Shown: positions 42,630 through 51,982, numbered from the stretch's first letter. The stretch is 64,000 nucleotides of DNA from Solimonas terrae (GCF_011067135.1 NZ_JAAMOW010000005.1:62001-126000); one strand, 5' to 3'. A program made the numbers and translations. Notes: generated from the letters alone by a model not told the origin.

Positions 42630-44957
42630 ATGGCCATGTTCGGGAGTCGCTATCGGCGTTTGAGCGTCAGTCGCAGTCGCGAGCTTGACGGCGGACGCAT
42701 CGAGCTGATCGGCGGAATCGAGGGCGAGCCGCCGCTGATCCTGAACGCCGACGAGTACCGTCTGGCGCAGTTGTTCGACGGTGCCCGTTCGGCGGCGGCG
42801 GTCAATGCCGAGGCGGCGAAGCAGTTCACGCCGGTGCCCAACGCCGCGCAGATCGAGGCCTACGCGGCCGAACTGGCCGTGCACGGTCTTCTGGAACCGG
42901 GTTATGCCGAAGCGCTGCCGTCGCCGACGGTGACCGAACCGCAGATCGATATCGCCGGCGCCCGTTTCGACAGCGGACCCCTGCTGGCGTCGACCTTGCC
43001 CGGTTCGCTGGCCGGACCCGGCCTGATGGACGGACTGCTCGGCATCGTCGTCGACGAGCGCGGGCGGCAGCGGCCGCTGTTGCATGCGCTGGGCGCCGCG
43101 CCATGGCTGGCCATCGGCTCCGTGCTGAACTGGCCCTTGCGCAACGCCGCGAGTCTGACGGCCTTCGTCCTGCTGGCGGCCGCGGCCGTGTACGGCGTCG
43201 TCCATCATTATCTCGATGCCGGAGACAGCCTGCTGCTGATGTTGCAACCGGCGCGCTGGCCCTTGCTGGTGCTGTTCAGTTTCGTGGCCGTGCAGGTCTT
43301 CGGAACGGCCGCGCGCGCTGCGGCGATACGGCAGCAGGCGGGTGTCGAGCCGGTGATCGGCTTCATTCGCGGACCGCTGGGGATTCCGTTGCTGCACGTC
43401 GACACCGGCGGTGCGGCGGAACGCGCACCGCGACCGCAACGCATGCGCATCGTTGGTGCCGGCTTGACGTCGATGGCGGCGCTGGCCATCGGTGCTGCGC
43501 TGATCTGGATGATGAGCTGGCGTGTCCGGCCGCTGCTGGCGGGGCTGAGCATCGTCGTGTCCCTGATCGCGACGATCGCGCTGCTGCTGCGCGCCAATCC
43601 CCTGGTGCGCCGCGACGGCTACTTCCTGCTCGCCCAGCACTTCGGCATACCGGATCTGCGCGAGCAGGCCGGCGCGTCCTGGTTCAATTATTTCCGGCGC
43701 GGCTGGGTCGGTCAGCAGCGGGTGCTGTCGTCATCGACGCTGCTCACCTACTGGGCGCTGGTCATCGCTTTCATCGTGCTGGTGCTGTTCCTGTTTTCGC
43801 GGGTCGCGGCCTTGTTGCTGGACCGCTATCGCGGTCCGGGTTTTGTCATTCTGCTAGTGGTCATGGGGGTCATCGTGAGTCAGACGTTCCGCAATTCCCG
43901 CGAGGGAACCAATCTCGACCTGGGCAAGCTGCCCGGCAAGTCTTGGTACGTGCGCTGGGCGGCCCTGCTGGTGGCCGTGGCGGTGATCTCCGTGATCCCG
44001 TACCGCTATGACCCGAGCGGCGATCTGCTCGTGCTGCCCGGCGATCGTGCCGACGTGCGCGCGCTGATCGCCGGCGATGTGCGCGAGGTGCTCGTCAAGG
44101 AGGGCGATCTGGTCAAGGCCGGCGACGTACTGGCGAAGATCTCCGACGACGAGGAACGCGCGCAGGTGGCGGTTGCCCAGGCCAAACTGGCCCAGGCCAA
44201 GGCCGATCTGGCGCTGGCCAAGAAGGGCAGCAAGGCCGAGGAAATCCAGGTCGCCGAAAGCGCGGTCGACACGGCCAGGCAGCGTGCCGAGGTGTCGGCG
44301 CAACAGGCACAGCGTCTGGCCACGGCCTACAGGCACAACTCGGTGACGGCGCAGGAATACGAGCGCGCGCGCGGTCAGGCCGAGGTCGATCAGAAGACAC
44401 TGGTGGAGACCCAGAGCAAGCTCGATCTGGTGCGCAGCGGTGCCGACGCCGAACGCCTCGATGCGCTCGAGGCACAGATGCACGAAGCGGCGGCGACACT
44501 GGCCTACGCCCGCCAGCAGCTCACCTACACCGAGATCAAGGCGCCGATCGCCGGCCGCGTGGTCTCGGGAACCCTGCTGTTCGCGCGCGGCTCGTACCTG
44601 AATCGCGGTGACCAGCTTGCCGTCATCGAGGACGCGCAGTTGCGGCTCGCCGAGGTCAAGCTGCCGGAATCGTCCATCGATCAGGTTCGCGACGGCAGTC
44701 ATGCCTGGGGCAAGGTCTGGGCATTTCCGAATGGCACGTTCGACGGCAAGGTTCGTTCGATCGCGCCGAGCGCGGAAGTCGGGCCCTACGGCAAGATCGT
44801 GCGCGTGCAGCTCGAACTCCAGGATCCGGATCATCAGCTACTGCCCGGCATGACCGGCAACGCCAAGGTCGCCGGTCACTGGTATCCGGCGATCTTCGTG
44901 TTCAGCCGCGCGCTGCTGCGCTTCCTGTTCGTCGAGGTCTGGTCCTGGATTCCATGA
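42630..44957 (+). CDS. PqqD-like / degenerate M50 / HlyD fusion export protein
   Basis: A 775-residue membrane protein with three parts. Residues 20-95 look like a PqqD-type winged helix (LNADEYRLAQLFDGAR...LLEPG). Residues 150-460 are a polytopic core resembling M50 metalloprotease-like exporters: an LVLFSFVAVQVFGTAARAAA helix, HVDTGG, RMRIVGAG and RANPLVRRDGYFLLAQHFGI. The HExxH zinc site expected in the first helix is replaced by G225, T226 and R229, while Asp329 of DGY is kept. Residues 465-775 are an HlyD-type adaptor (VREVLVKEGDLVKAGDVLAK and TEIKAPIAGRVV, with a long coiled-coil). It probably pairs with the TolC protein encoded 21 bp upstream. Confidence 0.85.
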   Translation: MAMFGSRYRRLSVSRSRELDGGRIELIGGIEGEPPLILNADEYRLAQLFDGARSAAAVNAEAAKQFTPVPNAAQIEAYAAELAVHGLLEPGYAEALPSPTVTEPQIDIAGARFDSGPLLASTLPGSLAGPGLMDGLLGIVVDERGRQRPLLHALGAAPWLAIGSVLNWPLRNAASLTAFVLLAAAAVYGVVHHYLDAGDSLLLMLQPARWPLLVLFSFVAVQVFGTAARAAAIRQQAGVEPVIGFIRGPLGIPLLHVDTGGAAERAPRPQRMRIVGAGLTSMAALAIGAALIWMMSWRVRPLLAGLSIVVSLIATIALLLRANPLVRRDGYFLLAQHFGIPDLREQAGASWFNYFRRGWVGQQRVLSSSTLLTYWALVIAFIVLVLFLFSRVAALLLDRYRGPGFVILLVVMGVIVSQTFRNSREGTNLDLGKLPGKSWYVRWAALLVAVAVISVIPYRYDPSGDLLVLPGDRADVRALIAGDVREVLVKEGDLVKAGDVLAKISDDEERAQVAVAQAKLAQAKADLALAKKGSKAEEIQVAESAVDTARQRAEVSAQQAQRLATAYRHNSVTAQEYERARGQAEVDQKTLVETQSKLDLVRSGADAERLDALEAQMHEAAATLAYARQQLTYTEIKAPIAGRVVSGTLLFARGSYLNRGDQLAVIEDAQLRLAEVKLPESSIDQVRDGSHAWGKVWAFPNGTFDGKVRSIAPSAEVGPYGKIVRVQLELQDPDHQLLPGMTGNAKVAGHWYPAIFVFSRALLRFLFVEVWSWIP

Positions 44958-46432
44958 TCCAGACGGCGGGCATTCCGCTCGACGCGGAGGATTTCCGGCT
45001 GACCTGCCGCAGTGGTTTCGGCGACGGCTGGAACCACTACGCGCACAGCATGGCGGCGTTTCGTGGCAAGGTGTATGTCGGCACCACGCGCGGCAGTTTC
45101 GCCGGCCTCAAGCTGACCAATCCGGCACCGGATCTCAAGCCGTGGCCGGTCGAGAGCCCGAACGATCTGTACGCGGTCGATCGGCGCGCCGAGATCTGGG
45201 AATACACGCCGGAAACGGCCGACTGGCGGCTGGCCTTCCGTTCGCCCACGGTCACCGGCGTCAACGGGCGCGCCGGTGTGCCGAGCTACATCGGCTATCG
45301 CGGCATGACGGTATTCCAGGCCCGCCACGACCGCGAGCCCTGCCTGTACGTGGCAACCTGGTCGCCGCATCTGGCGCATTCGCCGGACCTGCTGCGCAGC
45401 GAAGACGGCGTGCATTTCGCGCCGGTGCAGCGACCGCCGTTCGGGCCGACGGTGCGTGCATTCCGTACCGTGCAGCCGTTCGGCGGACGCGTGCATCTGA
45501 GCGCCACCGCGACCGGCACCGCCAAGGGCTTCAACCAGGATTTCGCTTCGGAGGCGGTGATCTACGCCAGCGACGATGTCGCCGGCGCGCCCTGGACGCC
45601 GGCCAACGTCGAGGGCTTCGGCAACGCCGACAACACCACCGTGTTCGAAATGACCGAATACGACGGTCATCTGTACGCCGGTACCGCCAATCCGATTACC
45701 GGCGGCGAGCTGTGGAAGACGCGCGGCGGCGAGTTGCCGTATCGGTGGACCAAGGTCTTCGATCGCGGTGCCGGCCGTGGCCTGCACAACGAAGTCGCCG
45801 GCACGCTGTGCGAGTTCAAGGGTGCGCTGTATGTCGCCAGCGGCGTCATCAACGGCGGCTATCACCGCGCGTTCCGCATCGGCCCGGCGGCGGCCGAGAT
45901 CATGCGCTTCTGGCCCGACGACAGCTGGGACCTGATCATGGGCGAGGCGCGCATGACCGAACAGGGTCTCAAGTATCCGCTGTCCGGCATCACGCCGGGC
46001 TTCGACAATCTGTTCAACGGCTACGTCTGGCGCATGCAGGTCCACGAGGGCTGGCTCTATGCCAGCACCATGAGCTGGGCGAGCCTGCTGCCCTATCTGC
46101 CAACCTACGCCTGGCCGCCGGATATTGCCGCGGTGCTGCGCCGCTGGACACCGGAGCGGCTTGCCGAAACCGGCGGCTTCTCGCTGTGGCGCACCGAGGA
46201 CGGTATCCACTGGGAGCCGGTCACGCGCGACGGCTTCGGCAACAAGTACAACTGGGGCGGCCGCACGTTCGCGTCGACGCCGCAGGGGCTGTTCATCGGT
46301 ACCGCGAATCCCTACGGGCCGCGGCTGGCGATGCGTCGCAATGGCGGATGGGAGTACGCGTTCAATCCGCGTGGCGGCTGCGAGGTCTGGCTGGGCAGCA
46401 AGCAGCACCACGAACCGGCGACCCATCCGTGA
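44954..46432 (+). CDS. beta-propeller-like protein of unknown function
   Basis: I do not recognise this 492-residue protein. It has no signal peptide or membrane helix, so it is probably cytoplasmic. Six copies of an (L/V)(Y/F)(V/A/I)(G/A)(T/S) motif occur at about residues 40, 131, 240, 292, 368 and 446, often after a G and before a turn, which suggests a six-bladed beta-propeller (Kelch/BNR-like). The ATG overlaps the preceding stop (ATGA) and its stop overlaps the sulfotransferase start (GTGA). It is therefore tied to the exporter and a sulfotransferase; a scaffold or substrate-binding role is inference. Confidence 0.78.
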   Translation: MIQTAGIPLDAEDFRLTCRSGFGDGWNHYAHSMAAFRGKVYVGTTRGSFAGLKLTNPAPDLKPWPVESPNDLYAVDRRAEIWEYTPETADWRLAFRSPTVTGVNGRAGVPSYIGYRGMTVFQARHDREPCLYVATWSPHLAHSPDLLRSEDGVHFAPVQRPPFGPTVRAFRTVQPFGGRVHLSATATGTAKGFNQDFASEAVIYASDDVAGAPWTPANVEGFGNADNTTVFEMTEYDGHLYAGTANPITGGELWKTRGGELPYRWTKVFDRGAGRGLHNEVAGTLCEFKGALYVASGVINGGYHRAFRIGPAAAEIMRFWPDDSWDLIMGEARMTEQGLKYPLSGITPGFDNLFNGYVWRMQVHEGWLYASTMSWASLLPYLPTYAWPPDIAAVLRRWTPERLAETGGFSLWRTEDGIHWEPVTRDGFGNKYNWGGRTFASTPQGLFIGTANPYGPRLAMRRNGGWEYAFNPRGGCEVWLGSKQHHEPATHP

Positions 46433-47334
46433 CGCCGGCACCGATCGTCATCGTCGCGGCGCCGTTCTCCGGCAGTTCGTGGCTGGCCGGTGTGCTCGGC
46501 ACGCAGCCGGGCTTGTACGCCGTGCCGCAACTGTGCGCGTTCATGGCCGATCGCGTCGACGAGCTGCTGCAGATCTTCGCGCTCAGCCAGGACGAGCATG
46601 GCGACGGTCTGCATCGCACGGTTGCCGAGCTGTATTTCGGCGGCCAGCAGGACGAGCAGCTGCAGGCGGCGCGTGGCTGGCTGGTCGAGCGTCGCGGTCG
46701 GTTGGTCGGCGAACTGCTCGACGAGTTGGCTGCCAAGGTGGCGCCGCGGCGTCTGGTGATTCCCGAAACCGAAGCGCCGCTGCGGCCGATCCAGCTGCGC
46801 CGTCTGCGGCAATGGCGCGCCGACACGCAGTTCATCCATCTTCATCGTCATCCCTGGAGTCAGGGCTGCCGTTTTGCAGCGTGGCTGCAGGATCGCCTGT
46901 TCGTACCGATCGACTACCGCGACTACAGTCGTTATCCGCCGCTGCCGGACCCGCAGATTCCGTGGCTGCGCGCCAACGAGACGCTCGACCGTTTCTTCGC
47001 GACGCTGCCGGACGTGAGCGTCCTGCGGATTGCGAGCGAAGCCTTCGATGAGGACTTTCGTGCCGCCCTGACGCGGCTCGCCGATTTTCTGCAACTCGGT
47101 GGCGACGCCGCGGCCTGGGCCTCGCTGCGCGACGCGTCGGACTGGATTTACGCAGCACGAGGGCCGCGTGCGGCACCCGGTGGTCTGGAGGCCGAGGTCT
47201 GGGCGCCGTGGTCGGACGAAGTCGAGCGCCTTGCGCAGGTGCCGCAACTCGATGCCGCGCTGCCGTGGCGGCCCGATGGTCTGGGCTTCGATCCTGCCGT
47301 CGTCGCGCTCGCACGGCGCTACGCCTACCGTTGA
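46429..47334 (+). CDS. sulfotransferase-family protein
   Basis: A 301-residue protein that looks like a PAPS-dependent sulfotransferase. The N-terminal P-loop-like segment APFSGSSWLAGVLGTQPGLY fits the 5'-phosphosulfate-binding motif (often R-S-G-T-T-W-L). The HLHRHPWSQGCRF segment could form the 3'-phosphate site. A late FDEDFRAALTRLADFLQLGG helix is also typical. The acceptor is unknown. The GTG start overlaps the preceding stop, ending the coupled run TolC-HlyD-propeller-sulfotransferase, and the gene converges on the synthase cluster. No PAPS-making genes are in the window. Confidence 0.72.
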   Translation: MTPAPIVIVAAPFSGSSWLAGVLGTQPGLYAVPQLCAFMADRVDELLQIFALSQDEHGDGLHRTVAELYFGGQQDEQLQAARGWLVERRGRLVGELLDELAAKVAPRRLVIPETEAPLRPIQLRRLRQWRADTQFIHLHRHPWSQGCRFAAWLQDRLFVPIDYRDYSRYPPLPDPQIPWLRANETLDRFFATLPDVSVLRIASEAFDEDFRAALTRLADFLQLGGDAAAWASLRDASDWIYAARGPRAAPGGLEAEVWAPWSDEVERLAQVPQLDAALPWRPDGLGFDPAVVALARRYAYR

Positions 47335-47472
47335 GGCATTGCCGCCACTACGGGCACAGAGCGGTTCTTGCGTTGCTGCGGTTCCGGTCACGCGCCGCAG
47401 TCACGGACGTGACGCGCGACCGTTCCCGCTTCCTGCTGCCTGCTGCGCGCGGCAGCGAACCGTGTGTGAGGC

Positions 47473-48369
47473 TCAGTTCTTCTTCTGGTACTTCGAGAAG
47501 AAGCTCCAGATTTTCTGGCTGGCGTTGAAGCGCTCGTTGTTCGCGCCGAGCAGGAACTTCAGATAGGTCTTGCCGCCCGGCCACTGATGGCCCGCGCCGG
47601 CCAGACCGCACCACGACACCTCGTCGCCGCTGCGGCAGCCGCCCAGCGTCAGGCACTGCACGCCATCGGCGTCATAAGTCTGTTGTTCCTGCGTCGAGCA
47701 TTCGTTGCGCTTGCCGAAGCGGCTGACGATGTCCTTGATCGATGGCCGGTAGCTGCCCTGGAAGACGCCACCGTCCCAGGGAATGCGCGGATCGGCGCGA
47801 CCCTGGATCAGCAGGGTGGGGATCGGCTGGCGCTCATTGCAGTTGCTCACCATCGGCCCGCCCGATACCGGCGCGATCGCCACGAAGGTGTCCGGCGCGT
47901 CGCAGGCAATGCGGTGCAGCAGCATCGCGCCGTTCGAAAAGCCGGTGCCATAGACGCGCGAGGTGTCGACTGCATAGTGATGCTTCACGTCGGCGATCAC
48001 CGCGCGCACGAAACCGACGTCGTCGACATTGTCCTTCATCGGCGTCGCGCAGCAGCTGCCGGCATTCCAGGCGCGACCGATGCCGTCCGGGTAGACGACG
48101 ATGAAGCCGTTCTGGTCGGCGACGGAATCCAGGCCGGTCTGCGATTCCATGATCGCGCCGGTGCCGGCCCCGCCATGCAGCGCGACGACCAGCGGCGCCG
48201 GGCGATTGCCGATGCCGTCCGGCGTGTGGACCACGTAGTGGCGCTCGTTGCCACCGAAGCTGATGTCGGTTTCAGTGGTTGCCGCACAAGCTGTGAGGGA
48301 AGCGAACAGGCTGCCGCTCGCCAGCAGGCCGAGCAGCACGTTACGGACGGACAAGGGGGACGTCGTCAT
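47473..48369 (-). CDS. secreted esterase, PHB-depolymerase/LpqC family
   Basis: A 298-residue alpha/beta-hydrolase of the LpqC/PHB-depolymerase-like carbohydrate esterase 1 group. The N-terminus has a signal and a possible lipobox (SLTACAA). Nucleophile Ser is in YGTGFSNGAMLLH, Asp in IQGRADPRIPWDGG and His in AGAGHQWPGG. LVVALHGGAGTG forms the oxyanion loop. Several Cys pairs suggest disulfides. It lies 69 bp after the CoA-transferase gene and is the last gene of the leftward cluster. A role in product release or ester trimming outside the cell is inference. Confidence 0.88.
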   Translation of the reverse strand: MTTSPLSVRNVLLGLLASGSLFASLTACAATTETDISFGGNERHYVVHTPDGIGNRPAPLVVALHGGAGTGAIMESQTGLDSVADQNGFIVVYPDGIGRAWNAGSCCATPMKDNVDDVGFVRAVIADVKHHYAVDTSRVYGTGFSNGAMLLHRIACDAPDTFVAIAPVSGGPMVSNCNERQPIPTLLIQGRADPRIPWDGGVFQGSYRPSIKDIVSRFGKRNECSTQEQQTYDADGVQCLTLGGCRSGDEVSWCGLAGAGHQWPGGKTYLKFLLGANNERFNASQKIWSFFSKYQKKN

Positions 48370-48438
48370 GATCAGAACTCCGGCAGCAGTACGGTGAACC
48401 TTATGGCAGTTTCCTTAACGCAGCATGAGACCGTAATC

Positions 48439-50721
48439 TCAGGGACGAAGTTCGTAGGCGGTACGCAGCTTCGACGGGCTGATGTCGGGCAGCGCCAGAC
48501 CGAGCGGCGTGAAGAAGGTCGCGTTGGCTTCGCCGAGATCCGGCCCGCTGTGGCGGACACGGCCGCCACCACGCGCGAAGTGGAACGGCAGGCCCGGCAG
48601 CCGTCGTCCGCCGTCGACCTGCTGCAGCCAGTCACGGGCCTGCAGATGCGGGTCGACCGCGATGTCGGCGGCGTTGTAGACCCTGCCGGCGGCCAGGCCG
48701 TCGTGCTGCAGCGCCTGGACCAGCGTCTCCGCGTCCTGGCCGGCGGTCCAGTTGTTGATCAGGTCATCGATCGCGTCATGGGCCGCGCGCCGGCCTTCGA
48801 CGCCCGCATAGGCCGGGTCGAGCGCAGCGCCGCCGATGCGAGCTGCGAGCTTTGACCACTCGGTGTCGCTGCGCACCGACAGCACCAGCCAGCGATCGTC
48901 GCCGCTGCAGCGATAACAGCCCTGCGGCGCGAACTGCGCATGACGGTTGCCGCGCGGTGCGACACTGCCCGGCGCTCGCGCCGCCGCAATCAGCTGCTCG
49001 CCCATCAGCCAGGCCGCGGTTTCCGATTCGGCGAGATCGATCCACTGGCCGTCGCCGTTGTGCGCCCGGTGCCAGAGCGCGGTCATCACCGCGCAGGCTC
49101 CGGCCATGCCGTTGGTGACATCCATTTCCCGCACCCGGAAGCGCCGGCCGTCAGCGCTGTACGCGGTCAGATCCTGAATGCCGCAGATCGCTTCGAGCGT
49201 GCCGCCGTAGCCGGCGTACTGCGCGTACGGGCCGTCGCTGCCGAACGCCGACATCGAAACGAGAATGATGTCGGACTTGAGTTTGCGCAGCGCCGCGTAG
49301 TCATAACCGAGCTTGGCCATCACGCCGGGCCGCGAATTCTCGACCACGACATCGGCCTGCCGGACGAGGGCCGAGAACACCTGGCGATGCGCGTCGTCGC
49401 GCAGGTCCAGGGTCAGCGAACGCTTGTTGCGATGCAGTTGCCAGAGGCGTGGATGTTCGTTGACCCTGGCTGGCATGCCGCCGCGCATGCCGTCGAGCCG
49501 TTGCGGGTACTCGATCTTGATCACTTCGGCGCCGTAGTCGGCGAGCACGCGCGCGCAATGCGGACCGGCCCAGTCGTGCGTGAGGTCGAGCACGCGCAGC
49601 CCTGCCAGCGGCGGCGCACTGGTGCTCGCAACTTGGCGTGGCGATCGATCGCCGGTGAAGCCCGCTGCCGCTGCGCTGGCGGGCGCCGGTTCGGTCCGCC
49701 AGCGCAGGGCGGAGCCGCGAAACGGTGCGCCCGGCATGCGGACGCGCCCGAGCCGTGCGTCCTCGAGCTCGACGAAGAAGCCGCGTGCCGCAAACTGCGG
49801 ATCGGCGATCGCCTCGGCGATGCTGGCGAGGTACGACCAGGCGAGGCCAGCCTGCTGACCGCGATGGAAGAGTTCGCGCTTGGGCTGGGTCGCGAGCCAG
49901 GGTTTGATCAGCGCTTCGAGCTGTTCGCGGTTCTGCATGCGCCCGCCCATGTCGGCGAGCCTGCCTTCCAGCAGCTCGGGCTCGCCGAACATCTCGGCGG
50001 CGCGCAGCCAGTGCCGGATCGGGCCGCCGACGATCGCCGCTTCGCCGTCTGCGCAGGGATAGGTGCGCCACGGCACCATCGGATGATTGTCGCCGCTGCG
50101 CCGTGCGAGCTTGCCGATCGCGAGATATTCGGTGATCGCGATCTCGCCGTTCTCGATCGCCGATTCCTGCATCGACAGGTCGATGCAGTCGCCACCACCA
50201 TCGCGTGCGCGGCGCAGCAAGGCCATGAGGCAGGCGATGTACGCGTTGAAGCCGGCCGACAGCTGCGTGATCCGCACGCCGGCATTCAGCGGTTCGCGCG
50301 TGCCGTCGCCGGTGCAGTGCATGAGACCCGACATGGCGTACAGCGTGATGTCTTCCGCCTGCCAGTCGCGATGCGGCCCGTCCTGGCCGAACGGCGAAAT
50401 CCGGCAGACGATCACCCGTTCGGCGAGGCCGGCAACATCGATGCCGCGGGCCTCCAGCGCCGCCGGCGGCCAGCCGTCGACGACGATGTCGGCGCCGTCG
50501 AGCAGCTCGCGCAGTTGCGGGTCGGCGGCGGCCGAGCCGTTTGCCTGCCAGTCGCGCTTGCCGGTGTCCAGCCACGCGCGTTCTTCGTCGCTGCGCGTTG
50601 CGCCACGCTGCGTTTCGACTCGCAGCACCTCGGCGCCGAAGCCGGCCAGCAGCTTGCAGCAGTAGGCGCCGGCGATGTGGCCGACCAGTTCAACGACCCT
50701 GATTCCTTCCAGTCCCTGCAC
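48439..50721 (-). CDS. tandem class III CoA-transferase (CaiB/BaiF family)
   Basis: A 760-residue protein made of two CaiB/BaiF-type CoA-transferase units in tandem. Unit 1 (residues 1-365) begins LEGIRVVELVGHIAGAYCCK, and unit 2 (from about 372) begins LAGLRVLDLTHDWAGPHCAR. Each has its own Asp-containing segment in the position of the catalytic Asp: GGGDCIDLSMQES and GDGQWIDLAESET. Usual family members are about 400 residues and dimerise; the fusion may be a built-in dimer. It is probably a CoA transferase on a carboxylic acid feeding or leaving the synthases, although the substrate is unknown. The GTG start is preceded by GGGGAG. Confidence 0.87.
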   Translation of the reverse strand: MQGLEGIRVVELVGHIAGAYCCKLLAGFGAEVLRVETQRGATRSDEERAWLDTGKRDWQANGSAAADPQLRELLDGADIVVDGWPPAALEARGIDVAGLAERVIVCRISPFGQDGPHRDWQAEDITLYAMSGLMHCTGDGTREPLNAGVRITQLSAGFNAYIACLMALLRRARDGGGDCIDLSMQESAIENGEIAITEYLAIGKLARRSGDNHPMVPWRTYPCADGEAAIVGGPIRHWLRAAEMFGEPELLEGRLADMGGRMQNREQLEALIKPWLATQPKRELFHRGQQAGLAWSYLASIAEAIADPQFAARGFFVELEDARLGRVRMPGAPFRGSALRWRTEPAPASAAAAGFTGDRSPRQVASTSAPPLAGLRVLDLTHDWAGPHCARVLADYGAEVIKIEYPQRLDGMRGGMPARVNEHPRLWQLHRNKRSLTLDLRDDAHRQVFSALVRQADVVVENSRPGVMAKLGYDYAALRKLKSDIILVSMSAFGSDGPYAQYAGYGGTLEAICGIQDLTAYSADGRRFRVREMDVTNGMAGACAVMTALWHRAHNGDGQWIDLAESETAAWLMGEQLIAAARAPGSVAPRGNRHAQFAPQGCYRCSGDDRWLVLSVRSDTEWSKLAARIGGAALDPAYAGVEGRRAAHDAIDDLINNWTAGQDAETLVQALQHDGLAAGRVYNAADIAVDPHLQARDWLQQVDGGRRLPGLPFHFARGGGRVRHSGPDLGEANATFFTPLGLALPDISPSKLRTAYELRP

Positions 50722-50787
50722 GGCGATCTCCCCGATTGTCCTGATCTTGTATGTGATGACGCTTGTCCGGCCGCCGCCTTCGGGCGC

Positions 50788-51612
50788 TCAGCGCAGGAAA
50801 GCCTGCAGTTCGGTCAGTGTCTCGGCGACATGGCTGACCGGAAAGAAATGCCCGCCGCCTGCCACCCGGCGCCACTGCGTATTCGGCAACAGCGCCGTCA
50901 GTTGTTCGCCCGAACGCAGGGCTCGCGAGTGTTCGGCGTACATCAGCAGGCAGGGCAGGTTCAGGCCGCGCAGCGCGTCGGTCGTCGCACCCGGCGTCAC
51001 GAATTCTCTGCGTGCCGAGGTTTCGTCGAGCAGTCGCAGCCAGGCGCGCGCCGCGCGCTTTGCGCCGCGCCCTTCGCCGAAGGGCGTGAAGGCATCACGC
51101 ACTTCGAGATCAATGCCGTCCACCACGCAGCGTGCGGCCGCTTCGAGAAAGCGGAAGCCGATTTCCGGGTCGTTCTGCCAGTCGCCGCCATCCTGTGCGG
51201 CGACCGCGCGCTCGAAAGCGGTCAGGGCATCGATGTCATGCAGGCGCAGCTGCGGCTGCAGGCGCTGGATGCGCGTGTCCATCAGGCACAGATGCGTGAA
51301 GCGTGCGGCTTGCGCGGCAACCGCCTCGAGCGCGACCGCGCCGCCGTAGCTGTGGCCGACCAATGCCGCTTGCGCGATACCACGCTCGTCCATCAGTTCG
51401 AGCAGGTCCTGCGCCATCACCGTCGTGCTGTAGCCGGACGGTGGCGTGTCGCTGTAACCGTGGCCGCGCAGATCGTAGATCGTGACGCGGCAGGTTTGCG
51501 CCAGTGCCGACGCCAGGCGCGGATACCAGAACGCGCGGTTGGCGCCGAGGCCGTGAATCATCACGACGTCCGGGCCGCTGCCGAACTGCTGCGAGGCCAG
51601 CTTCACGCTCAC
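50788..51612 (-). CDS. alpha/beta-fold hydrolase
   Basis: A 274-residue hydrolase. The oxyanion motif is MIHGLGANRAFW, the nucleophile elbow GHSYGGAV and the C-terminal His in GGGHFFPVSH. YDLRGHGYSDTPPSGY is typical of the MhpC/haloalkane-hydrolase-like group. There is no signal peptide, so it is cytoplasmic. In this cluster it could serve as a stand-alone thioesterase or product hydrolase, but that is inference. The start is a GTG at 51612 (another GTG lies two codons on). It lies 66 bp before the CoA-transferase gene. Confidence 0.84.
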   Translation of the reverse strand: MSVKLASQQFGSGPDVVMIHGLGANRAFWYPRLASALAQTCRVTIYDLRGHGYSDTPPSGYSTTVMAQDLLELMDERGIAQAALVGHSYGGAVALEAVAAQAARFTHLCLMDTRIQRLQPQLRLHDIDALTAFERAVAAQDGGDWQNDPEIGFRFLEAAARCVVDGIDLEVRDAFTPFGEGRGAKRAARAWLRLLDETSARREFVTPGATTDALRGLNLPCLLMYAEHSRALRSGEQLTALLPNTQWRRVAGGGHFFPVSHVAETLTELQAFLR

Positions 51613-51685
51613 GTTCGCGCCCGCGGCGTCTGCGACGCGACGCGCCCGCGGTGCGCAAGATCCGGGCAGCGCGACACGCGCATGC

Positions 51686-51976
51686 TCAGCTTGCGGACAT
51701 GTACGGCACGAGGAAGTCGGCGATCTGACCGATCGACAGGTCGTCGACGTAGCGGCCGTTGTTCATCAGCAGCTGATCGAACGCAACCTTGCGATGCGTG
51801 ATGTCTTCCTCGATCGCGACCACGAGCTGGATGATGTCGATCGATTCGAAACCCAGATCGGCGAGCAGCTTGGTCTCGCGCGTCATCGCACCTTCGTCTT
51901 CGCGGTCCCAGTCCTGCGTGAATTCGTCGAGCAGGGCGATCAGTTGCTGCAACAGCTCATTGCTGGCGGTGGTCAT
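51686..51976 (-). CDS. stand-alone acyl carrier protein
   Basis: A 96-residue four-helix carrier protein. Ser45 in LLADLGFESIDIIQLV is the likely phosphopantetheine site; the segment is FESI where DSL or DSI is usual. The acidic recognition helix and later KVAFDQLLMNN and LSIGQIADFLVPY resemble other ACPs. It sits between the acyltransferase and hydrolase genes, seven or fewer bases from the former. It could load the LbH acyltransferase, act with the synthases, or carry a starter unit. Confidence 0.9.
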   Translation of the reverse strand: MTTASNELLQQLIALLDEFTQDWDREDEGAMTRETKLLADLGFESIDIIQLVVAIEEDITHRKVAFDQLLMNNGRYVDDLSIGQIADFLVPYMSAS

Positions 51977-51982
51977 AGGGCA

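Noticed and set aside
42630-44957. An active M50 zinc protease
   Set aside because: The HExxH residues are replaced at the expected place; only the fold pattern remains.
47335-47472. Terminator between the convergent sulfotransferase and esterase genes
   Set aside because: Only a short GTCAC/GTGAC hairpin is visible and no U-tract; not strong enough to call.
48940-51801. A 953-residue open frame on the + strand opposite the CoA-transferase and hydrolase genes
   Set aside because: It spans two well-supported genes on the other strand, is Arg/Ala/Gln-rich and shows no motif.
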